Of a stretch of 64,000 nt of DNA, positions 35,079-44,125 are shown in pieces. Every line of letters begins with the position of its first letter. Within the stretch, counting starts at the first letter, position 1. The position numbers were made by a program, and so were the translations under genes. The notes under the pieces are model-generated. The model did not search any database, was not told the DNA's origin, and was given only the letters and a program-made list of their open reading frames with translations. Source of the stretch: UBA2882 sp045542735 (lineage in GTDB: Bacteria > Bacillota > Clostridia > Lachnospirales > Lachnospiraceae); contig JAZQLQ010000008.1 in the NCBI GenBank assembly GCA_045542735.1, positions 165,449-229,448 on the forward strand, written 5' to 3'.

Positions 35079-36435
35079 ATATCATAGCCTTTAGTTTATT
35101 AATCACTTGTTTTACAAACAAAAAGTCCTGTGCAATAATATCCCGACATACCTTCATTTCTTCATCAAAGCCTCTTGTTCTCCATGTACTCGTTCCTTTA
35201 ATACTGTTAATAATACCGGCAAAACGGAACCAGTACACCATAAAATTAAACAAGGGTAAAATCAAAATATATCCCAATCTCCATGCATAAAACCGCTTTA
35301 ACTCTTTATCCCAACTAAGATAAATACACACATGTATATAATACAAAAATGCCGACAGCACATACATGATATATATCAATATCAGCGAAATAAAAATGTA
35401 ACTGAACGGATATCCGATAAAAGCAAGACATAGCAATGCAAAATACCAAATCATACGCGGAAATGCAAAGGTATGATCATACACAAGGGCACGGGACATA
35501 AAATTGGATACAATAGAAGTCACACCACCCTTTCTCTCGGGAAACATGTGAATCACTTCTATCTCTCCTCGTTGCCAGCGCTGTCTTTGCACATACAAAC
35601 GATTCACACTCTCTATCGGATCTACAAAAAATAAGGCATTCTCACAAATATCAATCCGCTTCTTTAACAAATAACGAATCTGAAACGTAACTTGCGTATC
35701 TTCACACACGGTTTCTGTGTTGTACAACTGGGTCTTTAAAATGGTGGATTTACGGAATGCCGAAAAAGCCCCCGATAGAGTAAAAATACTGTTTAACTCC
35801 GCTTCGTAGTTGCGTCCTGCCAAAAACGCCTGTGCATACTCATAAAACTCCGTCTTTTGTATGATGCTTTTAAAAATATTTTTCTCTTTTTTGATCATCT
35901 CAGGATTGGTCAAAACCGCCCCCGTCATACAATGAATATTTTCATTGGATTCAAAACGTTTTACCATATTCATCAAAGCATCCGGATGCAAAATTCCATC
36001 ACTGTCAATATGGATAATATACTTTCCTTCACTGTTGAACAAAGCCATATTCAAGGCTTTGGACTTACCCTGCTTGGAATTCAACCACTTGGCATTCATA
36101 CCCAAATGACTTTTTTGATACTCTACAAATATTTCAAAACTATTGTCCCTGCTACCGTTATCCACCAGAATCAGCGAAATATTTTTACTAGGGTAGGTGG
36201 ACTTGTCAACAGAGTCCAGACATGCCCAAAGGGAATCCGACGAATTGTACACCGGAATAATCAATGTAATATCCGGATAATACTTTAGTTCTTCATCTTC
36301 TTTATGGGTTAATCGTTTTTTGATCAGGATAAAGATCCCCAATAAACCGGGAATAATTTCCATAATCAACGGAATGATTACCCAAGCCATCCAGAAAAAT
36401 ATCTCATTTGTCAGCAGACTGATTATTTTCTGCAT
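35044..36435 (-). CDS. XrtG-associated membrane glycosyltransferase (GT2)
   Basis: A 463-residue processive-type GT2 with an N-terminal helix, a catalytic domain and four or five C-terminal helices. The nucleotide and metal motifs are ITLIIPVYNSSDS, HIDSDGILHPD and CEDTQVTFQIRY, and the acceptor motif is QRQRWQRGE (QxxRW). This combination matches the exosortase-G-associated family. It overlaps the xrtG gene by 32 bases and the following sensor gene by 35 bases. AGGAGG precedes the ATG. It probably builds or exports a polysaccharide coupled to surface-protein sorting. Confidence 0.92.
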   Translation of the reverse strand: MQKIISLLTNEIFFWMAWVIIPLIMEIIPGLLGIFILIKKRLTHKEDEELKYYPDITLIIPVYNSSDSLWACLDSVDKSTYPSKNISLILVDNGSRDNSFEIFVEYQKSHLGMNAKWLNSKQGKSKALNMALFNSEGKYIIHIDSDGILHPDALMNMVKRFESNENIHCMTGAVLTNPEMIKKEKNIFKSIIQKTEFYEYAQAFLAGRNYEAELNSIFTLSGAFSAFRKSTILKTQLYNTETVCEDTQVTFQIRYLLKKRIDICENALFFVDPIESVNRLYVQRQRWQRGEIEVIHMFPERKGGVTSIVSNFMSRALVYDHTFAFPRMIWYFALLCLAFIGYPFSYIFISLILIYIMYVLSAFLYYIHVCIYLSWDKELKRFYAWRLGYILILPLFNFMVYWFRFAGIINSIKGTSTWRTRGFDEEMKVCRDIIAQDFLFVKQVINKLKAMIYESEEEKEQTK

Positions 36436-37018
36436 AGTTGAATCCTCCTATTTTTTGACGGATAATCTGTGCATGGGTAAACACATAGTAATATAAAAGC
36501 ACCGCCAAAATATAAAAAACAATCCTTCCTACAATGGTATGTGCAATATAATACACATCATTTCCCCAAATCCGAATAATCCCGCAAATCACTGTAATGC
36601 GGATTACGTTGGAAAAGAAGATTCCGATGCATCCCAAAACTCCCACGATAAATCTTTGCCATACATCATATACTTGAAAAAATGCCAATAATGCAACAAA
36701 TGCCATCATCTCAATCACACCGGAACATTCATAGTCGATGTATAGAGATAATGACTCCCCTGTTGCCTCACATGTAACAAATAGAATGCTGTAGTCATGA
36801 TAAGACTCAAAGAGCCCTGTGACATCCCCCACTATACCGGAAGCAGATGTCACCAGGCTGACCAAAGGACCAACCAATAAAGGCTCTAAAAAAATCATCA
36901 TAAATACAAATAAACCCACACTGCCTACAATGTATCTGAAAAAATCCAATTTACCGCGTTTAAACACACTCAATGCATAGATCCACAGAACTACACAGAT
37001 AATCGCAAATACATTCAT
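36404..37018 (-). CDS. xrtG: Exosortase family protein XrtG
   Basis: A 204-residue protein with about seven membrane helices. The catalytic residues of the exosortase family are present: Cys98 in DYECSGVIEM, Arg140 in NVIRITVI and His160 in YIAHTIVGR. Exosortases are transpeptidase-like enzymes that cut C-terminal sorting signals; XrtG is the Gram-positive type. The preceding gene encodes a protein with a matching C-terminal tripartite signal, and the following gene encodes its glycosyltransferase partner, so the full system is present. Confidence 0.93.
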   Translation of the reverse strand: MNVFAIICVVLWIYALSVFKRGKLDFFRYIVGSVGLFVFMMIFLEPLLVGPLVSLVTSASGIVGDVTGLFESYHDYSILFVTCEATGESLSLYIDYECSGVIEMMAFVALLAFFQVYDVWQRFIVGVLGCIGIFFSNVIRITVICGIIRIWGNDVYYIAHTIVGRIVFYILAVLLYYYVFTHAQIIRQKIGGFNYAENNQSADK

Positions 37019-37020
37019 TC

Positions 37021-37944
37021 TTATGCCTGCTTTCTCTTATTTTGTCTAAACATTGCAGCCAATGCAATGACAAAGCCAAATGCAATACCTATGTATGCGC
37101 CGGTCGGTGTGCCAACTACAGTTACCTTCTCAGGTCCGATATTCGGGCTGTAAAACTCCATTTTAGCTCCGTTTCCGATGGTACCAGCCGGAAGACCGTA
37201 AAGCGCTTCCAAATCTGCAATACTCATTCGAAATTCAAAACTGTCATTGGGATTTCCTTCACTAATGGTCAGCACCGCTTCTCCCAAAGCTATGCTACCG
37301 CCGTCACGATAAAAAATACCCATATCACTATGTATACCTTCAGACAACCCATACATATTGGTATTCCAATTGACATTATTTTGACTGTCACGTCCACGGA
37401 TTACAAAGCTCTTTTCCTGTCCGTTAATGGTTAGTTTTAAATCATCAACCGGAATCTGCATGTGATACAAATCACTCATTCGTACATGTACATACACATA
37501 CTCATCCGTTACAATCATAGCCGCTCCATGATATTCATTGACCGTTCCACTACTGTTATGACTTCCATAAGAAATCAAAGTCTCAGGAACGCCTTCCCAG
37601 TCATCATAATAACCATCAACAGCCAAGGAGCCATCACCGGACTCTTCTTCCTCATCAGTATCATCTTCTGTCGGGTCATTACCGGATACCGTCACATCTG
37701 ATGCCGGTGTATCTGTCACATCGCTATCTGATTCATCTGTTGGTGTGTCTGCCACATCGTCATCCGATTCGTCTGTTGGTGTATCTACCACATCGTTATC
37801 CGATTCATCTGTCGGTGTATCCGCAGGTTGCTCATCCACCACATCATTGCCACTGACTCCCATCGACGCCGCATGAGCCGTCATCGGAAATACCAGACAA
37901 CAGATTAACATCCATACCATAAACCATGAAATTCTCTTTTTCAT
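37021..37944 (-). CDS. Firmicu-CTERM-type surface protein, probable XrtG substrate
   Basis: A 307-residue exported protein. A signal peptide ends at about TAHAA (residue 26). Residues 43-78 are three 12-residue repeats, then an acidic Thr/Asp/Glu-rich linker. The main domain (about 108-275) starts DGYYDDWEGVPETL and is beta-rich like a CBM9 or DOMON fold. The C-terminus has a Gly/Pro/Thr turn (VVGTPTGAYIG), a hydrophobic helix and RQNKRKQA, fitting the tripartite Firmicu-CTERM signal. It overlaps the upstream gene by four bases and precedes xrtG by two. Confidence 0.9.
   Translation of the reverse strand: MKKRISWFMVWMLICCLVFPMTAHAASMGVSGNDVVDEQPADTPTDESDNDVVDTPTDESDDDVADTPTDESDSDVTDTPASDVTVSGNDPTEDDTDEEEESGDGSLAVDGYYDDWEGVPETLISYGSHNSSGTVNEYHGAAMIVTDEYVYVHVRMSDLYHMQIPVDDLKLTINGQEKSFVIRGRDSQNNVNWNTNMYGLSEGIHSDMGIFYRDGGSIALGEAVLTISEGNPNDSFEFRMSIADLEALYGLPAGTIGNGAKMEFYSPNIGPEKVTVVGTPTGAYIGIAFGFVIALAAMFRQNKRKQA
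37711..37818 (-). repeat. Three 36-base repeats coding for 12-residue units
   Basis: Three tandem repeats encode TPTDESDNDVVD, TPTDESDDDVAD and TPTDESDSDVTD, followed by a partial unit. The unit is acidic with conserved TPTDESD. Such repeats can change copy number and act as a flexible stalk or glycosylation site. Confidence 0.85.
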
Positions 37945-40937
37945 ACGCTTTCACTCCTCGTACGCTTTTTGAAATAAACTATCATACCTGCCAACAGAAG
38001 TATTCCCATCACTGACACCACAACACCCTGCCCCAAATAGGGATAGTGCATAGTAATAACAGTTTTGCCTTTGTCCACCGTAATCATATGATGTTGATTC
38101 TCATACTCCCTGTCAGATTCAAATATATCTACAATATCTGCCAAGGCTGTATTTACATCATCATATTCACTCTTAATGGAAATACGATTTATGTCATATG
38201 CTACATCAAGTTCTACTAAGGTCCTTTCCGGAACAATGCCTTGCCCAATACCAAGTACATCACTTAACAACTGTCTGGCTACTGTATCCTTGGTCAACTC
38301 TGTATAATACACAAAATTGTAGCCTAAGAATACGATGTTATCATTTCCGTTTGTTCCGCAAAATGCCAATTCTTTACCATTTATATCGCCGCTACCGGTC
38401 ACTTTCTCAAGTCCAATCAGGTAATTTGCCTTCCATTCTTTGTAAATTTCCGGAAAACCGGATGTCTTATAGGACTCTCCCATGTACTCAATGACAGGGA
38501 AACTATGATTGTATGTAATCCCTTGTACAGACACGCCGAAAATCTCCTGCAGATTGGTCTGCTTATCTACCGGCACCTTATTCATGTCGATATAAATCTT
38601 GGTTCCTTCCTCTGCAAGACGTGATAACAGGTCTTCTGCTTCCTGTTTATCGTCATACACAAAGTCACTCAAGTATATTATATCATATTCTGCTAATTCA
38701 TCATACTCATAATCACTCAAATTATCAGATTTTCCTTCTTCAAAGGCAGGATATAACAATGCAATCTCATCTGCCGCATTGCCAATCGCCAAATAGGGAT
38801 AATCAGTAATCACGCCAAAGCACTCCGGCGTCTCCTTGTGCATCAGAATATTTTGCTCATTCTGCTCTACCACTGTATAGCCAAAGACTTCTCCTGAAGC
38901 GATTAATGCTTCAATGTCATTTTCTTCATTTTGTAAATTACCGATGACAAATACCAAAGTATCCGTTCCCATTTCAATACAACGGTCAAATACATAATCA
39001 TAACAACCGGTCTCTACCGCAGTATTCAACATTACAATATTTTCTGCGGTTCTGGCACCTTCCCAACCGGCGCCAAACATGTAGGGAACTTTTCTCTCTA
39101 CACCGGCCGCATAGAATGGTGCAAAAGCTCCGTAGCCACTGAGATCAAAAACTGTCATACGTTGATTGGTAATGGCTTTTGCCTGATTCATCAACATCTC
39201 TTCCCCACGAATATCATTTTTTTCTTCCACGGTCAATTCATTGACACTGCCACTATGCAGATAACGAATGGTCGGCACACAATCCAACACCAAAATCAGG
39301 CATAACAGAAGAATAAACTTCTTTTTCAGCCCCCGCCAAAGCAAAAACGCCGCCATGACAAAAGTTAAGGACGTAGATACAAAACGCATCATCCATAAAT
39401 AAGAACTAAATGGCATTTTGCTCAAAATATCATAAGCAGAATCGGTTGTAAGAAGAAATATAATCATACCTGTGGCAAAGCCCGGGAGCGTCTTTTTATT
39501 TCCTAAAAACAGGCCCAACAGGCATAACACAAACAACGATAATCCAAAATAGAACAATGTCTGTCCGTTCCATGCCGGCATGGGATTTAGGGATAAAAAG
39601 GCACTCTGAAAAAATCCTTCCATGACCTGATTATTGGAGCCGCCCGCGCCACTTCCATGGAAGGAGGGCATCATCCAGATACCGCTGAGCATCATACCGG
39701 AAACCACGCAAAACAGGACACTTCCCATGGTCTTACACTCTTTATTTACCTTGCTGTATACAAGCAAATATACCAACAATACCACCACAAGAATGATGGT
39801 ACTACCAATATGGCAGAAGGAAATTGCGGCAAATAACAATGACAACTTCAACATATTGGTGGCATTTCGTTTCTTTGTCAAATCATAAACCAGACAAATC
39901 AAGAGGGGCGATAATGCATTAATCAAAGCTCTTGGCATATTACCATCATAGAAAATCACCTTCATATTCTCCGGCAAAAAGAACCAGAGCATCCCTACGA
40001 ACACACCAAGCCACCAGCGGTTTAATCGTTTTCCAAATGCCATAAACCCAAGAGCACCTATGACAAAAAGCACCCCCACATAAAGGATATATCCGGCAAA
40101 CATATCGCCACCAATCCACTGGGTAAATGCCAGTATGTACAAGGGCAAGGGACCCCAATAACGCATAATCTCCACACCGTTATACCAATTCGGGTCATAT
40201 AAAGGAAACAAATTGCCCAACCGCAAATTTTGTAAAATTACATCTGCCCGATATAAATGACAATAGGTATCCGAACCTGCCGGGTAATTGCCATAGGTTT
40301 TCAGCACAAACATAATCACAAATGCCATAGCAGCCACAATCACTGCCCCTGCAATTTTGTGTAACAGCGCCTGCTTCTGCACAGATTCTATCACTGTTGC
40401 CGCAACAAACTCGTCCGGCTCTACGATCTCTTCTATATCTATCTCTTCTACCGGCTTTTCTTCATTTTTCGCAACGGTTGCTGATTTTGCCACCGGTGAA
40501 GCATTCTCTTTTTTCTCAAATTCTACCGCATTGTAAAACGCGCTCGGCAAAGTCCCAAGTTCATTCACATCCGCATCCAAAATACGATCAGAAACGGAAT
40601 ACATGCGGATGGGGTTTTCAAAAATATCCAATCTAACCAGATCGAACTGAAGTTTACGCAATTTCTCATACCACAAATCATAAAATGTGTCTCCGATACT
40701 CTCCAGCGTGGTAGATTTTCCTTTAAACAATTCTGTTTCATGTAAATACGTGTCCTGATAAGGAGAAAGCCAGTCATTGATGTTTTTTTCTATATCAAAG
40801 AAATAATCCATTCGTTCATCCAAATCATGCAAATATAAAACGATGGTGAACGTGTGAAAATGGGCATTTTCCGTATGGTTGTCCACATTGGAATGAGCCG
40901 CATTAAATTCAAACTTCAATTTATATCCGCGAAACAT
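37941..40937 (-). CDS. Large membrane protein with N-terminal QueD-like domain (XrtG-associated)
   Basis: About 998 residues. The first 130 form a PTPS/QueD-like domain (KFEFNAAHSNV, NAHFHTFTIVL; histidines at the metal-site positions). Next is an acidic linker, and then about 11 or more membrane helices (roughly 195-570) followed by a soluble domain of about 370 residues and a final helix near 975. The membrane part resembles GT-C-type or YfhO-like integral proteins. This fusion is known only from exosortase-G loci, so it was assigned to that system. AAGGAGG lies ideally before the ATG at 40937; it is the first gene of the operon. Confidence 0.85.
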   Translation of the reverse strand: MFRGYKLKFEFNAAHSNVDNHTENAHFHTFTIVLYLHDLDERMDYFFDIEKNINDWLSPYQDTYLHETELFKGKSTTLESIGDTFYDLWYEKLRKLQFDLVRLDIFENPIRMYSVSDRILDADVNELGTLPSAFYNAVEFEKKENASPVAKSATVAKNEEKPVEEIDIEEIVEPDEFVAATVIESVQKQALLHKIAGAVIVAAMAFVIMFVLKTYGNYPAGSDTYCHLYRADVILQNLRLGNLFPLYDPNWYNGVEIMRYWGPLPLYILAFTQWIGGDMFAGYILYVGVLFVIGALGFMAFGKRLNRWWLGVFVGMLWFFLPENMKVIFYDGNMPRALINALSPLLICLVYDLTKKRNATNMLKLSLLFAAISFCHIGSTIILVVVLLVYLLVYSKVNKECKTMGSVLFCVVSGMMLSGIWMMPSFHGSGAGGSNNQVMEGFFQSAFLSLNPMPAWNGQTLFYFGLSLFVLCLLGLFLGNKKTLPGFATGMIIFLLTTDSAYDILSKMPFSSYLWMMRFVSTSLTFVMAAFLLWRGLKKKFILLLCLILVLDCVPTIRYLHSGSVNELTVEEKNDIRGEEMLMNQAKAITNQRMTVFDLSGYGAFAPFYAAGVERKVPYMFGAGWEGARTAENIVMLNTAVETGCYDYVFDRCIEMGTDTLVFVIGNLQNEENDIEALIASGEVFGYTVVEQNEQNILMHKETPECFGVITDYPYLAIGNAADEIALLYPAFEEGKSDNLSDYEYDELAEYDIIYLSDFVYDDKQEAEDLLSRLAEEGTKIYIDMNKVPVDKQTNLQEIFGVSVQGITYNHSFPVIEYMGESYKTSGFPEIYKEWKANYLIGLEKVTGSGDINGKELAFCGTNGNDNIVFLGYNFVYYTELTKDTVARQLLSDVLGIGQGIVPERTLVELDVAYDINRISIKSEYDDVNTALADIVDIFESDREYENQHHMITVDKGKTVITMHYPYLGQGVVVSVMGILLLAGMIVYFKKRTRSESV

Positions 40938-41016
40938 ACAATGACCTCCTTTCTTATATTCATCTATCAAACCATACTATTTCTATTCTATGATTTTTTC
41001 TTACATATTTCAACCG

Positions 41017-41045
41017 ATTATAACTGTAAATCATTTGCTTTTTAA
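41017..41045 (-). promoter_or_regulatory. Probable promoter of the exosortase-G operon
   Basis: On the minus strand TTAAAA (41040-41045) and a perfect TATAAT (41017-41022) are 17 bases apart, with an 80-base leader to the first ATG. The -35 is weak. It lies back to back with the GntR gene promoter. Confidence 0.45.
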
Positions 41046-41062
41046 TTTTTTCAAAAAACATA

Positions 41063-41094
41063 TTGACAACTGTTTTATACTGTTATACACTGTT
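41063..41094 (+). promoter_or_regulatory. Promoter of the GntR-ABC operon with 10-base direct repeats
   Basis: TTGACA (41063-41068) is followed after 15 bases by TATACA (41084-41089). Three copies of ACTGTT at 41069, 41079 and 41089 lie exactly 10 bases apart across the spacer and -10. Repeats spaced by one helical turn over a promoter suggest an operator, most simply for the GntR repressor encoded next. Confidence 0.6.
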
Positions 41095-41111
41095 TATCAA
41101 CAGGAGGTAAC

Positions 41112-41501
41112 ATGCGCATGAACCTGATGATCAACAATTCCTCCATGCAGCCCATTTATGAGCAGATCATGGAGCAGATTAAACAACTTGTCCTTACGGG
41201 CAAGCTCAAAGAAGAAACACCTCTTCCTTCCGTCCGTAGCCTTTCCAAAGACTTAAAAATTAGTGCACTGACGGTAAAAAAGGCTTACGACAAACTAGAG
41301 GAAGAAGGCTTTATCATCACTGTTCACGGTAAAGGAAGTTTCATTGCCCCTACAAACCGGGACCTGGTGATAGAAGAAAACCGCAGACAGGTGGAAACCG
41401 ATTTGGAGACTGCCATCCGTAAGGGTAAAAGTTGCGGTATGACAAACGAAGAACTAGGGGAATTATTTTCATTGATTTTGGAGGAAACTGAATCATGTTA
41501 A
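41112..41501 (+). CDS. GntR-family regulator, YtrA type
   Basis: A 129-residue repressor-type protein. Its winged helix spans about residues 12-80, with QPIYEQIMEQIKQLVLTG and LPSVRSLSKDLKISALTVKK, and a short helical tail replaces the ligand domain, as in the YtrA subfamily. Such regulators usually control a downstream ABC transporter and respond to cell-wall agents. It is followed by an ABC ATPase gene with a seven-base overlap. AGGAGG lies close to the ATG; a second ATG two codons later is possible. Confidence 0.92.
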   Translation: MRMNLMINNSSMQPIYEQIMEQIKQLVLTGKLKEETPLPSVRSLSKDLKISALTVKKAYDKLEEEGFIITVHGKGSFIAPTNRDLVIEENRRQVETDLETAIRKGKSCGMTNEELGELFSLILEETESC

Positions 41502-42343
41502 AACTGGAAAACGTCACAAAAAAATATAAGAATTTTGATTTGAATTGTACCTTACAAGTACTTCCCGGCTGTGTAACGGGATTAATCGGCCAGAATGGCG
41601 CCGGAAAAAGTACCACCTTCAAATCCATTTTGGATTTGATTCATATTGATGGTGGATCTATCACAGTATTTGATAAGCCTCACACTGCTCTCACACCGGC
41701 TGACAAACAGGATATCTCCATGGTGCTGGCAGACAGTAGCTTTTCACAATTTTTAACCCTCAAGCAAATCATTCCTATTATGAAGGCTTTTTATAAAAAA
41801 TTTGATAAAGCAGCATTCTGTGACCAATGCGAGCACTTTAACCTTCCTTTGGATAAACAGATCAAGGATTTTTCTACCGGAATGCGCGCAAAATTGAATA
41901 TTTTGTTAGCATTAAGTCACGACGCAAAGCTTCTGATTTTGGATGAACCCACCGCCGGACTTGATGTAGTTGCCCGAGATGAGATCCTCTCCATGCTCAG
42001 AGACTATATGGAACAGGATGACCGTGCCATTTTAATCAGTTCTCATATCTCTTCCGATTTGGAAGGCTTGTGTGATGATATTTACTTTATTCACGACGGA
42101 AATGTGGTACTTCACGAAGATACTGACGTACTTTTGTCAGATTACGCTACTTTAAAGGTTAGCGAAGAACAATTTGCCACTTTAGACAAGACTTACTTAA
42201 TCAGTACTTTAAAAGAAAATTACGGTTATCGTTGCCTGACCAATCAAAAACAATTCTATCTGGAAAACCATCCGGATGTGATTGTGGAAAAAGGCTGTAT
42301 TGACGACATTATTATGTTGAAAGTGAAAGGGGAAACAGTATGA
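41495..42343 (+). CDS. ABC transporter ATPase
   Basis: A 282-residue ATPase of the ABC-2 exporter type. Walker A is GQNGAGKST, the signature is FSTGMRAKLN and Walker B is LLILDEPTAGLD. The C-terminal extension of about 80 residues is typical of drug or lantibiotic exporters. It lies between the GntR gene and its permease and is translated with both. Confidence 0.94.
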   Translation: MLKLENVTKKYKNFDLNCTLQVLPGCVTGLIGQNGAGKSTTFKSILDLIHIDGGSITVFDKPHTALTPADKQDISMVLADSSFSQFLTLKQIIPIMKAFYKKFDKAAFCDQCEHFNLPLDKQIKDFSTGMRAKLNILLALSHDAKLLILDEPTAGLDVVARDEILSMLRDYMEQDDRAILISSHISSDLEGLCDDIYFIHDGNVVLHEDTDVLLSDYATLKVSEEQFATLDKTYLISTLKENYGYRCLTNQKQFYLENHPDVIVEKGCIDDIIMLKVKGETV

Positions 42344-43002
42344 AAGGTTTATTAATCAAGGATTTTAAATTGATATTCGGAAATGTAAAAATGATTGTAA
42401 TGCTGATTTTTATCTCTATTTTTCTGATGTTTTCACAGGAAGAAGGAGCATTTACTTTTGTAGTCTCCTATATGACAATCATTACATCCATGTTTGTACT
42501 TAGTACCATTAGTTATGATGATTTTGACCACGGCATGTCTTATTTGATGACGTTACCCATCACACGCACAATCTATGCGGCCGAAAAATACTGCTTTGGT
42601 CTCTTGTGCGGTGCTGTGGGCTGGTTATTTTCCATGTTACTTTGTTTCATCTTCGGCTCTCTTCCCGGAACCGAAATGATTAACGCCGACTTCATTGTGG
42701 GTTGTGTACTAATCTATATCGTTTTGATATGTATGCTTTCCATTATGATTCCCGTCCAACTAAAATTCGGTGGAGACAACGGCAAAATCGTCATCTTTAT
42801 CACCATCGGTGTGTTCGTTGTCATTGGCGTACTGATTGACAAAGTTGCAGCCGGTTATGGCATTGATTTAGCCACACAGTTCGAACAGTTGTTGGTTAGT
42901 GCCATCGACTATATCATCCCCATCACTGTTGTAAGCACCGTGCTTACCTTGGGTATTTCATTCATAATTTCCTTAAGAATCATGAAAAACAAACAATTAT
43001 AA
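42340..43002 (+). CDS. ABC-2 transporter permease
   Basis: A 220-residue integral membrane protein with about six helices; it starts MKGLLIKDFKLIFGNVK, typical of ABC-2 permeases in GntR/YtrA operons. It overlaps the ATPase gene by four bases. The product forms the membrane half of that exporter. Its end overlaps the convergent nudC gene by six bases. Confidence 0.9.
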   Translation: MKGLLIKDFKLIFGNVKMIVMLIFISIFLMFSQEEGAFTFVVSYMTIITSMFVLSTISYDDFDHGMSYLMTLPITRTIYAAEKYCFGLLCGAVGWLFSMLLCFIFGSLPGTEMINADFIVGCVLIYIVLICMLSIMIPVQLKFGGDNGKIVIFITIGVFVVIGVLIDKVAAGYGIDLATQFEQLLVSAIDYIIPITVVSTVLTLGISFIISLRIMKNKQL

Positions 43003-43848
43003 ATCAACCTTACCGTTTTTGAATAACTGCATCATTTCATGGGTCAGGCTCAAGTGTTCCTCGTAGACAGGAATATCTTCCCGTCTGACCCATTCTGCAT
43101 ATTCCAGCTCTTTTTCATCCATATGTATGGGGGCATCATCATCCACTTCGCAAAAGAATCCCAATAACAAATCCGAATCAAACCCCCATGGCTGGGATTT
43201 ATAATAGCGGATATTTTTGACATGCAGTCCTACCTCTTCCATGACTTCACGTCTTACGGTTTCTTCTATTGTTTCGCCAATCTCGTTAAAACCGGCAATC
43301 AACGCATAACGCTTATACTCTCTGCCCGCATAACGGGTTAAAAGGATTTGGTCCTCATTAGTCACTCCAACAATCACTGCCGGAGCAACTTTTGGGAAAA
43401 TCATGTTGCCGCAATGGGGACAACGTAACATTCTCTCATTAGCATCCTTCTCTGTGGACATACCGCATCTACCACAATAGCGGTTACTGTCATACCAGAC
43501 ATGCAGATGCCATGCTGTTGCTGCTGCCATAACACGATGCTTGGGATGGCAACGCCTGATATCAAACATTTTGGTATAAGCATAGCCATCTAACATCAAT
43601 TTTCCCGGACAGTCATATAAAAAGTATCTTTTTTGATCAATGGAAAACAAATAGGTGAAACAATTCTGTTCCACCTGCATTTGCTCTTTCACAGCGCATA
43701 CTTGCCCATACTTAGGAAAATGTATCTCTTGTCCATTTTGGTTTACATAAATCTCTTTTTCAAAAAAATGGACTACATAGTCCTCCTCTGTTATATGATT
43801 ATCCTGATACTGATTATAAAACACTTTCGATCCGATATCCTGTATCAT
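42997..43848 (-). CDS. nudC: NAD(+) diphosphatase (Nudix), RNA deNADding type
   Basis: A 283-residue NudC protein that cleaves NADH or NAD-capped RNA. A zinc ribbon with two Cys pairs (CGRCG and CPHCG) precedes the Nudix box GFNEIGETIEETVRREVMEEVG (split: GFNEIGETIEET, VRREVMEEVG). The NudC-specific SQPWGFDSD motif (SQPW...) is present. An AGGAG site precedes the ATG. It is convergent with the ABC permease gene and shares six bases with it. Confidence 0.94.
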   Translation of the reverse strand: MIQDIGSKVFYNQYQDNHITEEDYVVHFFEKEIYVNQNGQEIHFPKYGQVCAVKEQMQVEQNCFTYLFSIDQKRYFLYDCPGKLMLDGYAYTKMFDIRRCHPKHRVMAAATAWHLHVWYDSNRYCGRCGMSTEKDANERMLRCPHCGNMIFPKVAPAVIVGVTNEDQILLTRYAGREYKRYALIAGFNEIGETIEETVRREVMEEVGLHVKNIRYYKSQPWGFDSDLLLGFFCEVDDDAPIHMDEKELEYAEWVRREDIPVYEEHLSLTHEMMQLFKNGKVDL

Positions 43849-43953
43849 CTCGTACCACTCCTGTTAATTCTCTGTTTTTTACTTTTTGTCAAACCTGACT
43901 ATTACGGGCATTCTACCATATTACGAGCATTTTCGTCTACGACAAATCCCCTA

Positions 43954-44115
43954 TCATCCTGTTCTTTTTGAACAGGACGGTAACACAATTCCCATTAAAA
44001 TCAAGACACATCCAACCACGCCATACACACCTAAGCGTTCTTTTAAAAAGATACCGCCAAGCACAGTTGCCGCTAACGGATTTAGATGCCAATAAAAATT
44101 CTGCCTGTTTCTTTG
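43954..44115 (-). pseudogene. 3' remnant of an EamA/DMT-family transporter
   Basis: In the gap between nudC and a small lipoprotein gene, an open frame without a start encodes FYWHLNPLAATVLGGIFLKE, RLGVYGVVGCVLILMGIVL and a short tail. This matches the last two helices of EamA transporters (the NPLAAxxLGxxFLxE pattern). No upstream part is present, and an in-frame stop lies at 44116-44118. It is a gene fragment left by deletion. Confidence 0.75.
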
Positions 44116-44125
44116 TCATAGTAAC

